Assembly (NCBI RefSeq): GCF_947242115.1
Contig: NC_074723.1
Span: forward strand, 17,697,001-17,761,000
Length of the DNA: 64,000 nt
Direction: 5' to 3'
Source of the DNA: Biomphalaria glabrata
Lineage: Eukaryota; Mollusca; Gastropoda; Planorbidae
The translations under genes were made by a program, and so were the position numbers. Numbering within the stretch: the stretch's first letter is position 1; each line of letters begins with the position of its first letter. Positions 11,051 to 23,145 of the stretch are shown piece after piece. The notes under the pieces were generated by a model. That model made no database searches, had not been told where the DNA came from, and was given only the letters and a program-made list of their open reading frames with translations.

Positions 11051-11724
11051 CCAATTCTTTAAACGAACAAGCAGAAAATCAATAAGGCTGAAGGAAAACT
11101 ACAGAAATTAGGCCCTACTATCCAAGCACTTGGTTATTTGTTGATTTTGTGCTTTGCTTTTTAAAATGTAAGTTTCCATTTCATACATTTATCAATCAAA
11201 TTTTATACAGTCTATTGTCACGTAAAACGATTTACTCACTACTATATAGTCTAATAGTAATAATCTGGGGGGAGTGGATTTTTTTTTTTGGGGGGGGGGG
11301 AGTTTGAAGTTACGTCCGTATTTTATAAGATAATACAGCTTTTAAAATGCCAGACCTTAAACCTAATCCTAACAAAAAAAAATGGATTTATTTACGGTCA
11401 TTTGGTGTAAGGAGAGCTAGAAACTTGCATGTTGGCCCCATCCCTCTCCATACTTGACCACAGCCGGGTACCTCCTTGGTCCTGAACACACACAAAAAAT
11501 CAGACTATAAACGTTCATGGTACTTGGTAGAGATGCTGTCGAAGGTTTTCAGAGCTAATGTAAAAGATGTGAGAATTGTTTCATATCGTTGTTCAAACGA
11601 TAATGGATTGGAATGGGATGTGTAGCAAAGAACATCTAGCATATTTGTAAGATGGGCTGACACTGACTAAAGAATCTCCCTTAAAAGCCGCCCCTGCTCT
11701 TAGGTAGGTAAGAAAAGGTACCCC

Positions 11725-11955
11725 TTTGGAGGCAGTCGATGTAGATCGTCCGTTTCTATGGCCGGCGGTTAATGAGGATGTCATGTGCTAATACAACGAT
11801 CAACCGCCTTTACTTTCCTAACGTAAGTCAGGTACCCATTAGAATGGATGCACTCGGGGTCCTTAATTCCCGAAGATTACACCTTGATTCGAGCTCCACA
11901 CCCCTCGGTTCGGAAGCCAAATACTTGACCACTCGGTTACCTCACCCCTGTTTCT
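11725..11955 (-). mobile_element. tRNA-derived SINE, family S-A
   Basis: The reverse complement has the S-A head (GTGGTCAAGTATTTGGCTTCC...GAGCTCGAATC) and body (GGTACCTGAC...GGAAAGTAAAGGCGGTTGAT). In better copies family S-A reads GTGGCTGAGTGGTAAA...GGTTCGAATCTTGGTGAAG...AAAGTAAAGGCGGTTG...CATCATCTGCCCTATAGATC. Confidence 0.75.
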
Positions 11956-12184
11956 GTTGCTAGCGTGGCGTAATGTGTGAAGGATTTTTTATATACAAAA
12001 TAAAAAAGATGAAAGGAGAAATTAGCTAACGTACGTGATTGCGTACAGGTAACATTACTGCCTTTAATCCTGTGCTTTGAAGTTTATCAGTCAAGATTGT
12101 CTGAAAGGTTGGACCAAATCAGCAGTAGCCATAGGGACAACTGCATTAAATGAAAGGTCCACATCTGCAGAAGTACAGGTATTC

Positions 12185-12350
12185 CCTCTTTTCTGCATCT
12201 CTCTCTTTGTATCTCTCTCTCCTAGCTCTCTTTCTGTTTCTCACTTTCTGTCTTTCTCTCTCTTTCCTTTCTCTCTCTCGCTCTCTTTCTCGCTCTATAT
12301 ATTTCTTTCTGTCTCCCTATTTCTCTCTTTCTCTCTCAATGTCTCTCTAA
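12185..12350 (+). repeat. CT-rich low-complexity tract
   Basis: A polypyrimidine tract with repeated CTCTCTTTCT units. The overlapping open frames rich in Ser/Leu/Phe are products of the simple repeat and are not called as genes. Confidence 0.8.
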
Positions 12351-13579
12351 AGGTCATAACACTCAGACACTATAATTAATATTAGATTCAATTGTGAATT
12401 GTGTTTCTTACTTAATGTCTTTGAAGTGTAAAAAAAGAAAAAGTTCATGTACCAAACAACATATTTAAGAAGTTCAGTAATACGTTATACTAATTAGTAG
12501 ATGGATGGTAGCCAATTGCATATACCTAATTCTGATATGTCATGGTAAACGAATGTCGTAAGGAATACTAATCCTGACTGACAACTCATGGATTAATGTC
12601 GGCGCGTGGTATTTAGTCTAGAAGCAAGACAAGACGAAATGGTCTCACAAAACTTTGGGTGGGCTGACATGGACTTAATATTGCCATCCGCCCTTGAATA
12701 TAGTGTCAGCTGTCGAAGTAGGGAGATTGGGAGAAGAATACTCCCCCCCCCCCCAACACCCACACCTCTAATCAATGTAGTCTGTACTATCTACCAATGT
12801 CCATACTACAAGTCCTAATGATCGATCACGTGGAGGCATGGCGTTATGACGTCTCCTGACACCTGTAGACAACAGCTTTATCAACACATGCTGGGGGAGG
12901 AAGGGGCCACGTGGGGGGTCATTAACCATGCAAAAAGTGGCAGTTGAAGAGAGGGGAGGATCGTTACGTGAGTGGGAAAGCAAAAGAGTAAAATACAATT
13001 AAAACAGGTCACAACGCTAACTTCAGCGTATCTCATAAAATAAATAAATTGTCACTAGCAGAAACTGTTCCAAAAATATTTTTTTTAGAATTTCAGATTG
13101 AACTCTTTGTTAGACCTGTACATTATTTTGTTAAAATTAAAAATGAATACAGAAGAAATAGATATTCAATTTAACTAGCACTAACCATACCTGCGTTTCC
13201 TAACCTGGGGGACACGTATACATTAAGAGCAGTTGTAGATAATTACATTTACTCTCCGCTAAAGAGCTCTTTCAGTACTCAACCAGTCCTCTATATTGGA
13301 AGGGGGGGGGGCACTGATTAGGCCTGTTGTTCGGGGGACTTGCATCACAAATAAAAGGTTGATAAACATTGCTTTAAAGTCGGTGAAACTCATGATGATT
13401 TCAAAAACGGCTTTAACGACTTTCCTATAAATTTTACAATTTGTGAATGTCTTTGGCAAAATATTAACTACTGTATTGACCACTCAGTGAAAACTCTAGT
13501 TTGACCATTTTAATTTAGCAAATTATAATACTTAAAATTAAATTTGGTAGGCGTCTTTTTATTTTGAACACATTATTTT

Positions 13580-13880
13580 CACTTTTATCTTATCTTATAG
13601 AATATGGAAGTTACTTCAAACAAAAAAAAAGATAATTACGTCCAACGCATTTCATGTGTCAATCTAGTAATGCATGTTAATTAGTGACTTAAATTCTGCT
13701 AAGCCGTTGGTTTTCCTGGCTGATTCAGGCAACCCACTCCATACCCTAATGGCACTAGGAAAGAAGGATCACTTGTACGGATTCGTTCTAGCGTATGGAA
13801 TAAGAAATGTGTCTGTATCAAAGGTTTCTTGTGCATTCAGTAAAGAGTTAAAATACATAGAGGTACATGTTAGAATACAA
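13580..13880 (-). mobile_element. LINE 3' end fragment
   Basis: Same family as 10605-11050 and 32665-33080. The left end on the plus strand is TTATCTTATCTTATAGAATA, which is the 3' tail on the minus strand. The conserved block CAGGCAACCCACTCCATACC lies at 13727-13746. Confidence 0.65.
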
Positions 13881-14278
13881 TGATTTATATATATATATAC
13901 TAGAAAAAAAGTCTTATGTTTCAATTTTGCAGACTCCGATGGCGAATTTCAATATATTCAACCAAATGCTTCTTTATTCATTTCACTTTGAACGCCATAT
14001 AAAATGTTCAGTACTGGTCAAAATAAGAAACGGGAGAGGCCATATTCAAATTAAACTGCGTAAAAGTTCTTAACTTCAGACGTAAACGAATTCTTGTATG
14101 TAGCATCGATAACTCATATTTTTACTGTAAGCATGCTAATTTTAAGAAGTTGGTGTGTTAAAAATGGAGTGATTGCATGTAACGTATGAAACACGAATTT
14201 GACGCTACTCATTCTGCGCGATGCTACAGTAATTAAATCAGGACTGCCATATCGATCATCAGGGCCGTCGGACGCCCA

Positions 14279-14290
14279 GTATAAAAAGAA
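14279..14290 (+). promoter_or_regulatory. TATA box of the first cysteine-module gene
   Basis: TATAAAAAG at 14280-14288 lies 61-69 bases before the ATG at 14349. Transcription about 30 bases downstream would leave a 5' UTR of roughly 40 nt. The position fits a core promoter; no mapped start is available. Confidence 0.5.
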
Positions 14291-14348
14291 ATTTTGGAGA
14301 CTTTGTCGACCTTTGATCAGTTGTTGAAGTGCCAGGTTGTTATCCGAA

Positions 14349-17300
14349 ATGGAGAGATTTTGGTGCTTAGGTAAGTAGGCCTTTGGTTAACACAGCAAGA
14401 GCTGCATTTCATTATGTTTTTCTTAGTTTATACCTTAACACTAGAGCCTGTTAGACTTTGGTGAAATAATTATTGTAGATCTAGATTATATTACATGAGT
14501 AAAAAAAAAAAAGCTTTCTGTGAAAAATCTTTGAGATTGAGGAAGTAGAAGTCTCCTGATGTTGCCAAATGACTGAGAGGGTATTGTGTTGGTAGCATAA
14601 TGACATACACTATTTAGCTTTGACGAGCGTCTGAATGTTTAACCACGAATAATGTATGAGACTAGTATTAGATTGAATGAAATGGAGGTCATTGAGTTTG
14701 AATGTAACACACAGTTCCACGAGATTTCGTTACATTAATGAGAATTTATATAACCAATGGAGGGGGGGGGGAGGCTGAGTGATAAAGTTCTTAGCTTCCG
14801 AACCAAGTGAGTCTCTAGTTCGAATCACAGTGAATCATGTGATTTGTATTTTTGGGATTCTTTGAACGTTCCTGAGTCAAACATAACTCTAATAGGTACG
14901 ATGGGGGGGGGGGGGGTGAAGGTGGTTGGTCGTTGTGCTGGACATTGACACCCTCGTTAACAACCGAACATCAAAACAGATGAGCTTTACATTGTCTGCC
15001 CCTTAGATCGCAAGGCCTGAAAGGAAAAACTTTAGTTATTTACTTTACTTGTATAGACTAATCTAAATAAATGACTACGTCAATTTAAGCTCAAGCCATC
15101 TCTCATATCTTGCACTTCACAATTTTTCTTGTGAGAAACAAATCTGGCACAACTAACTATTGACTATATCGAAGTAGAAAAAGTGATAGCCTAGGTTTAT
15201 ACATAACGAAAATCACAACACACTTCAATAGTCACTAAACAGAGAAGGTCGAAACTTTATATTTTACTTGTAAACCATGAAAGTTTGGTCCAATTGACCT
15301 CTCAGGGTAGGCCTATATAACATTCGTTCAACATGTTACATGTATTATTCTGGACATATATTCGATGACAGAGACTCGACTTACTTAATTCTTTTGAATT
15401 TCAGTAGAGCAGAGGTCTCCCAGCATTTCTCTTTCCCTGTGGGCTTCAGTCTAGAGCAGTGATTCCCAAAGTGGTCCATATAGACCCCCAGGGGTCTACG
15501 AAGACCTCCAAGGGGTCTACGAAAGTAAAAAAATAAATTGGGGGTCTATGAGATGTCCACGGGGGTCTACGGTAATAGATTTCATTTAAGCAGGTCGTAA
15601 CTTAATTTTCACATTCCATTAGTGTAATTATTTCATACACTAAAATATGATTTGTACCCGAGTTAATCCTTTCAATATTTATCCTGCTATTGAAACGAAA
15701 CATTCTTGTATTCAATTTCAATACTTATTTAAATAGCTTAATTTTGTCTACATGTAACTAATATTTTAAAAAAAAAGAATGTAGACTGTACAGCGTTAAT
15801 TATTTAAAATTGGGATTCCTTCCTTCCTTGTCAAACAACAGTTGCCTAAGTGACTTTTATGACGATATGAAACCAGTTACGCTGGAGGATCATCTGAGAC
15901 AATGCCACCCTGACAAAAATTAAGATTTGAACAACTTTCAAACACTCAAAGTTCAGAATAGACCCACAAAATCTCTGTTCGACTTCATATAGAGAAGATT
16001 TTGTTTTGTGAGCGTCTTACAAGATTTCTTTACTTATAGCAAAATACGGAAAAAAAAACAAAGGTCGATAATTGTTATTACCTTTTTACACAAACCTACA
16101 TCTGTTACTATTAAAAGAATTTCTTTAAGCGACAATACAGTTTAAGGTCGCTTCGGTGGCCTGAGTTGAAAATTAAAACCTTCTTATGTAAATCTTTGCA
16201 AAAGATATTAATACAGTTTGGTCAGACAAGGTGTAGTGCTGTGTGCTACAAACTGTCTAATGGTCACCATCTTATCTCATCTCATCTATGCCTGTGGTCC
16301 TTTCTGGGCATAGGCCACCAACCAGCTTTTTCCAGGCATCTCGGTTCTGGGCGAGACTCTCCAACTGTCTCCACGTCTTGCCCATCTGCTTGGCATCTGC
16401 TTCCAAATCGCGGTGCTATTGTAAAGCTCAAGCAGCCTTCCATTAGGTGAAGAACACCTGGGGATCTAGGGAAAAAGCACCACCACCAAGATTAGGCTAT
16501 GTAACACCATTGTTAAGCCGATACTACTTTATGGAGAAGAGACCTGAAGAACCACCATCACCACCATGAAAAAAATCCAGGTATTCATCAATAGCTGCCT
16601 GAGGAAGATTCTTATAATCCGCTGGCCAGACAAGATCTCGAATGATGAACAGTGGCAAAGAACAAAGCAGCAGCCCATTGAAGTAGATATCCTTCAGAGA
16701 CGCTGGAAATGGATAGGTCACACCCTTTGCCAGCCTGCATCCAGCATAACATGGCAAGCCCTAGCCTGGAACCCACAAGGAAAGAAGAAGAGGGGACGGC
16801 CCAGGGATACATGGCGGTAATGTTGCCGTCTCCTTATATTTTCTTAAGGTTGACCGACGAGACCTGGTTTAGGCTCCAGTTACTCGCCTTTGCCCCTCCG
16901 CAGATTTAATATTTGAGCCACACGTGAAAGATCAAGAAAGACACGAGAAACTGCTCTTTGCGAAACCTTTTACAATGATACTTAAAGCATATTCATTAAT
17001 TAATTAATTATTTAATGTTAGAAAGACTAATTAATAGAAAAACAGATTTGTGTATAAAACATTATATCCGTAGTTGTGTAGTTTTAAATTACTATTTCAC
17101 TCTTCAACGCACTACAGTTAGAAATTTGTTTAAAAATAATGTTGATGAATTTGCAAAAATTTGCAAGTTGAGTAGGGGGTCCACCGAAAACCAGAAAACA
17201 TGGCAGGGGGTCTACGAGACAAAAAAGTTTGGGAACCACTGGTCTAGAGCCTGCTTAGCAATATTTTCCCTTTTTCTTCACATTGTATTCCCAGTCCTGC

Positions 17301-20300
17301 CCCATTAGGCTGATTAGCTTCTTTTGATTTTTTGTTTTATTTGTGTTGGCTGATTTGTTTCCCTACGGACATAATGTTCAGCCATCTAACACCCATTATA
17401 TGTCCACGCATTTGTTGGAGAATGCCTTGAGCTTGTCTGTGTTATGACAATAATTAATAAACGTTTATTTTGAATGTTTTCAAAACATCAGTATATTGCT
17501 TGATACTCAATATTTAAATTCTTTGATGTGCCTGGCATCTGAGAATGAATATACATAGTAATGAATCACATATAATGCAATTGAGAAAAAAAACGCATTC
17601 TGCGTTGGCTCCAGTGTACCATGAACTTAAAGTATAATGTTTTAAAAAAGTATAGTTATATTATATAATGTTTTAAAAAAGTATTGTTGTATTATCTTTA
17701 ACTTAATATTATATTATTATCATAACACTATTTTTTAAATTTTATCAGTTATATTGGCTGCTTTTCTGATCGGTTTCATGGCTCTGACTAGCGGTCAGAT
17801 AGTGGTCGGTAGCCAATGCCAGCAGGCCTGGTCCAGATCAGCGGCCGCATGTGTCCAGAACTCCAGCATCAACATCAACAACCTTCGGTACATCGCAAGC
17901 AACGGGACAGAAGGACAGATGCCCATGGAAGGGGTGGCTACTTTCAAGGCCAGAGCTTGCGTGTAAGTGCAACCCCACAATGTTTTTGTGTGTGTTTATC
18001 GGATGTTGTTATGTGTGATTGAGTGTATACAAAAAAGTAAGCACAAGTAGGCGCATGTGTGTATTTGATGTTTCATGATTTGTTTGAGTGTCTTAACTGT
18101 CCTAATTAACTATAGGCTAATTTCTACTATAAGTCAATAAGACACAAATTAAGTCTATGGTTCACATGCAGCAGCATTACTTTATTACACATTATATTAT
18201 AGAAATATATCCACGAGAAGCTATAGCATAATAATGGCATAATAGAATACCGCAGGAAAAAAATGTGGAACAACGAGAGGGTTAGATTGGTGCTATCCCC
18301 TCTAGCATTCAGTTATATGGGCTGCCCTTCTGTCCGCATTGTCATCAGAATAATAATGAGATTATATATTCGACATCATAGTCTTATCATAGTAATACCC
18401 AAGACACACATATTTTAATCATTCTTCAACAACAGGGTTCGGCCTCAGATTGACGTCTGCGGTCAAGCAATTACACAGCGTCTCTACAACAGCACACTGT
18501 GCGTCACACAAGTAGAGAGACAGACGATATTGTCCCAGAGTCAGGCGCTGTTTGGCGCCTTTTATGACTCCTGCTCTTTTCGTAAGTGATTTTATGCAAT
18601 CTTTTTCACTTTTGCTGAGGGGTATAAAAATTTTGTCTGTAGAATAGAATGACATGGGTATGACATTTTGTGAAGGCTTAGACTATAGAAACGTCTGGTG
18701 TATGACAATATTAAAATGTAATATTTATTTATTTTTAAACTAGATATTCACCTAGAGCCTTAATTTCCCTTGGCTTATAATTAAGCTCCTTCAATAGATA
18801 ATTAAAGTCGTCTTTATCATAGTACTGTGTTAATCTAGTGGTATTAATCTAAACTGAACAAAGTCATTGGTTTTACTACCTAGTTGAGAAATGTTCACGC
18901 TTCCATGCCTCTTCTCTCTCGGTCTTTGTTTCCTTGCCCCTCTCTTGCTCTCTCTCTGTCTCTCTCTCTATGTCTCTCTCTCTCTCTCTCTAGCTTGCTT
19001 CTAATAACTCAATCATGTCTACAGTTATCATTTTTGCACTATGACATTCTCCTGTTCTCCTTCATTTATAGCGTGCCGGACAACGCTGGAGAAAGACATC
19101 CGCCAATGTTATAACTACGTCAACTTAAGCCCAAGTCAACTCTCAGATCTTGCATTGGCCAGGACTACAGCCATCGGAGAAAACGCTGACCAAGTCTACC
19201 AGTTCTGTTTGTAAGATATCTTGCACAATATTTGTAATTTATAATAGTTCTGTCACTAAGTCTGCATAACTTACAGGCCCAATAGAATAGTTTTAAAAAC
19301 ATTTCAGCCTATTTCATCATTTGACAACGTTCGGTTCACAGTAATGTATTTCAACTTGCTTATATTTTCTTTGCTATGTCTACAATCAGAAACAGAGATT
19401 CACTGGCTCAATGCATCAGACAAAAAGCTCTAGCCTGCCCTGATGCCTCCCGAGTTTTGGCTGAACTGGGCATCGAACTCGGCTCTTTTGACTTAGGAGC
19501 TGACATATTGTGCAGAAATAAAGGAGGTAAATGAGCTTCCTTTTAATAAGGACTTTCACCGCGAATTCATTTTCTTAAGCATTCAAATATTACAAAGTTA
19601 AAAACACCATGATCTTAGATTGCTTTGCTTGAACCTGTTCCAGTGTATCTCTCTGGTCTACACTGTTTCCGAAACCCCATTCCGGAAGTGAGGATGTGCT
19701 TTCAGACACTGGAGAACAACATGCAGGCATTGATGATGGTGGCACCTCAACCTACAGCAGATCAAATTTCCCTCTTACAGTTTTGCAAGTAAAGTAACAT
19801 CATTACTCTTTAACATTTAATTGCCATCTTGGAAAAAGCTGATCAAACTTTTATTGCTTCTAGAGTTTCAATGGTGCATATGTGTTTCCTTTGTTTTAAA
19901 GATCTACGTGTGCTTCCACAGTGTCAACGGTTTATGTATATTTTTATATGTTGTTGTTATTTTGTTTTTATACTTTTTAGTCTTTATTTCCGCATAAAGT
20001 TTTTGTTGTTCAATTTAAGATTTATTTACAATGGTTTTAGTTTCCGTCTGGAGCATGTGAACTGTGAGATGCAAGCCTGGGCCAAACATCAGTACCAAAC
20101 GTGTACTAGGACCGTGAGCGGCATGAGAACAGAGCTGCTGTGTGAGCTGATACCGAAGCAGTGCATGCAAGTAGGTACCAGCAGCCACGTTTACTCTCTC
20201 CACTTACTCTCTTGTGTCTCCCCGTTTTCTTTGAGATTATAGTGTGTAGGTTCAGCAAAGATAGTCTCACATATTGTGTAGGTTCAGCAAAGATAATCTC

Positions 20301-20386
20301 ACACATTTCAGATACTATGCAGGAGATGGCATAGTCATAATGATATTTATTTTCACATTTAGCGTTAAACTCGCACCGTACACCTT

Positions 20387-20467
<81 letters not shown>

Positions 20468-21628
20468 CGTGGTTTACCTAACTGTAAATATGGGTCCTGG
20501 AGCCCTTGATAACATTTATAGCATCATCAAACTTTGTATTAATGTAGAGTCAGCTGGTTCAAAATGAGCTTTTGTAAAGTTTATTTTTTTAATGCAGTAA
20601 TTAAGTAAACTTGTATAGTCAAGCTAGTGATCTTAAAACAAAGACAACGCTCCGAACGACGTCTTTGACTTCATAATCTTGAATATTAAAATTCAAAGGG
20701 TATCTTGATCTAATACCATCAAGGAATTTTACGAAAACATTAATGAGGTTAAATGTGTTCAAGTTAGCACTTCATGCTGAAACTCTCCAAAGATAAAATG
20801 AGTAAGCCTATGTTCTAAAAGTGTGGCTAGTTTTAATGTCAAAAGATAAAATGACAGGTCACGTGTTTGCTGTTATTGTTTGAGTAAGTAAAAAAAATAG
20901 ACTACGAGAACGTCCTAAAAAATATAAATTGAAGATCTTCACTTTCAGACCTTGCGGTCTATAGGGCAGATACTGTTCCACTGTTTCTATAGCCACAGGT
21001 TAACGAAGGGAATATGTCACCAGCACAACTAATGTCAGGTACCCTTTAGAGTTGCCTGGACTCGTGGTCGTCCTATATCACGAAATTCAAAAGACCCGTT
21101 CTTCATGTTCGATCCCGAGACACCTCGGTTCGGAAGTAAGCGCTTCTGTTCTTCTTTCTTCTTTCTTACAATTATTATTATGGTGTGTGGTGGCTGAGTG
21201 GCAATGTGAATGGCTTCCAAACCTAGGGTTCTTTGGTTCGAATCTTGGAGAAGGCTGGGATTTTGAATTTCGGTCTTTTTAAGATGACCTCATTAACTCT
21301 CATGGGTACCTAGGAAAGTAAAGGCAGTTGGTTGTTCTGCTGGCCACATGACACCCTGGTTAACTGTGGGCCATAAAAACTGATGGCCTTTACATCATCT
21401 GCCATATGGATCGCAAGGTCTGAAAGGGAATCACTACCATTATTATTACTCTTTTATTCCCAGGCATTACCAAGTCTCTACGGAAGTCTATGCAGCAAAA
21501 TGAACTTTTACTACGAGGACAGAAGGCCTTATAATGGTGGTCATTCGGTTGGACCTTCTGTGCTAATCATAGTACTGACCATGGGCTTAGCATCAGTGAT
21601 ATTAGGCAAAGCTTTACATTTTGTGTAA
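14349..21628 (+). CDS. Secreted, probably GPI-anchored protein with six three-cysteine modules (paralogue 1)
   Basis: Eight exons: 14349-14370, 17749-17962, 18436-18581, 19072-19210, 19390-19526, 19644-19788, 20041-20170 and 21464-21628. All have GT/AG introns and compatible phases (1,2,1,2,1,2,0), giving 365 aa. The start [20 protein letters not shown] is a signal peptide formed across intron 1. Exons 2-7 each carry one module with Cys-x(n)-Cys-x(about 24-36)-Cys, where n is 10, 13, 10, 7, 10 and 12. Exon 8 ends in a hydrophobic tail ([20 protein letters not shown]) after small residues NGG, as expected for a GPI signal or a C-terminal membrane anchor. N-glycosylation sequons NSS, NGT and NST are present. 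Exon 3 has no long frame of its own and was found from the intron phase of the paralogue at 30905. The function is unknown. The pattern loosely resembles Cys-rich extracellular families such as DUF19, but I do not assert membership. Confidence 0.8.
14770..15035 (+). mobile_element. SINE, family S-A (in intron 1)
   Basis: Decayed head GAGGCTGAGTGATAAAGTTC, a B-box-like TAGTTCGAATC, then body and tail ending GATCGCAAGGCCTGAAAGG. G runs at 14762 and 14903 interrupt it. Confidence 0.75.
16262..16450 (-). mobile_element. LINE C-terminal segment (3' part of an inverted-5' insertion)
   Basis: On the minus strand it reads [20 protein letters not shown] and then [17 protein letters not shown], the extreme C terminus of a LINE ORF, ending in a GATGAGATGAGATAAGATGG tail. 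In protein order it continues exactly from the end of the plus-strand part at 16480-16825. Confidence 0.8.
16480..16825 (+). mobile_element. LINE ORF segment (inverted 5' part)
   Basis: The plus-strand frame reads [36 protein letters not shown] and ends [11 protein letters not shown], the region just before the segment encoded on the opposite strand at 16262-16450. The head-to-head arrangement of two consecutive pieces of one ORF fits twin priming at insertion. Confidence 0.8.
20385..20462 (+). repeat. (CA)n then (TA)n microsatellite
   Basis: A short CA run passes into about 31 uninterrupted TA units in the last intron of the first cysteine-module gene. Just upstream, 20241-20310 holds two tandem copies of a block containing GTGTAGGTTCAGCAAAGATA. 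Confidence 0.95.
20945..21145 (-). mobile_element. SINE, family S-A (in last intron)
   Basis: The left end CAGACCTTGCGGTCTATAGG is the reverse complement of the S-A tail, and the right end CCTCGGTTCGGAAG is the reverse complement of its head. It lies in tail-to-head proximity to the plus-strand copy at 21180. Confidence 0.8.
21180..21440 (+). mobile_element. SINE, family S-A
   Basis: Head GTGGTGGCTGAGTGGCAATG, B-box-like GGTTCGAATCTTGG, body GGAAAGTAAAGGCAGTTGGT and tail CATCATCTGCC...GATCGCAAGGTCTGAAAGG. It ends 24 bases before the exon 8 acceptor of the host gene. Confidence 0.85.
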
Positions 21629-23145
21629 ATTGGTAAAATCAAAAACTAGTAAATGTTACACTTCTGTGAATCGTATTTGTATTTTTATTGACATTTTGTA
21701 AAGTGTTTTACATTGGTTTTATTGATTTATTCTATCAAGTGTGTGCATGCTTTATCAGAACACTATTTCTTTGCTTTGTCCTGAGTTTTTTAATTGATAT
21801 TTTATATGTATTTGCAAAACGAAATAATACACAGGTTTCTGTGACCATTCTATATAACTATGGCCTACATAAAATAGAAAGTTGAAGCTCTGCATCATTG
21901 TCACGGCTGTCACTTTTAGATCAACTAATTTCCCACATTCTGTCACCAGTCAAAAATATACCTTCATTATGCTGTGCGATGTCTTTACACCCGCGTTTAT
22001 TGTTGGTGTCATTACTAAGTTATGGTATAAGATATGGTAGAATTCATTCCTTTTAAAAGTATTTAGGAAACTAGAATTCATGGGCCGAGATTATGTGTTA
22101 AGAAGTGTAATATATAGGTCTTAATTAGGTCAACCTTCTTCTCTTTACCTTTCAGCAAAGCATGATTGATGGGATAATGTTCTAATCTTAAAATATTTAA
22201 ATTTAGGGACATTTGGGGGGGACAAATTTGAGAACAATTCAACGGACTTAGTTGTGGGTAATACTAGTCCTTTTATATAACTATGGGATTAATTTTATGT
22301 TCAACTTACCCACTGATGATTGTAAATGAATAGCAGTAGAATCTTGTTCAATCCACTTCGAAATGTATTCTCTGGTTTTCCTTTATTCAAACCACATGCT
22401 GCTGCCCAAGTCCCTACATTAAGATTGCATGGATTACATAATTTAGCACACAATATTAGTTTAAAGAAAGCCCGCTCAGCAAACGCACTTAGCCTTGACA
22501 TCTACTGGGATCTTCCATGACTTTGTTACAACTTGCATCTATATCTTACACAAAGTAATATAGTTTTACTTCAGCGTAGCAATTCAAAATGGACTGATTC
22601 TTGTTAATATAAACAGGAAAATTCAAATTGATAATGAAATGGAAATGTATGCAAGCATTCTGCTCAAACATAAGCATTCTCAGTAAACTCCCAAAGACTC
22701 TAATAACTTGTCTACCTCGAAATCTCTGCATAATTAATGGATAAAAATATAATGCTACATAATTTCCCTTGAACTGTGGCGTTTCAAATTTGTTACTTTC
22801 TATTCCCTTACATTGTATCAAACAGATAGTGTTGATAGACATAGAGAAATCATTATAAATAATCACACGTGTGTTTTGTATAGGAAACTTTTTTTTAATT
22901 TTCTTTGTTTATGTCTTACATGTTCTAATATTCATTTGCAGACGGATCTACGCATTTCCAATCAAATATACTGTTCATATTTTCTATATATATATATCAT
23001 ACTCTTTTACTGTAAAGTAACTAATGTCTGTAAACACACAATTTGTCATTTCTAATACTAAGAAATGTTTTGTATAAAAAAAAACATAATCATTTCGTCC
23101 TTTTGTGTATCAAGGATTTTATATCGTTTTATTTTTAATTCTTTC
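21629..23145. other. Intergenic AT-rich DNA after the first cysteine-module gene
   Basis: Probably begins with the 3' UTR. No canonical AATAAA is obvious in the first 300 bases. Open frames here are short and lack recognisable domains. No repeat family was identified. Confidence 0.4.

Larger units (their letters stand above)
15457..17241 (+). mobile_element. hAT DNA transposon, internally deleted, with 8-bp TSD
   Basis: The left end CAGTGATTCCCAAAGTGG and right end TTTGGGAACCACTG are inverted repeats. They are flanked by exact 8-bp duplications GTCTAGAG (15449-15456 and 17242-17249), diagnostic of hAT. The interior at about 15840-15925 reads [20 protein letters not shown], like the zinc-finger/BED region of ZBED5-type hAT transposases. 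The rest of the transposase is missing. A LINE with an inverted 5' part is nested at 16262-16825. The whole lies in intron 1 of the 14349 gene. A relative of its right end is at 36965-37536. Confidence 0.9.

Noticed and set aside
12077-12379. 100-aa frame rich in Ser, Leu and Phe
   Set aside because: Translation of a CT-rich simple repeat, open in two frames.
17015-17308. 97-aa frame near the right end of the hAT element
   Set aside because: It runs through the terminal inverted repeat and into flanking DNA, so it cannot be a single conserved product.
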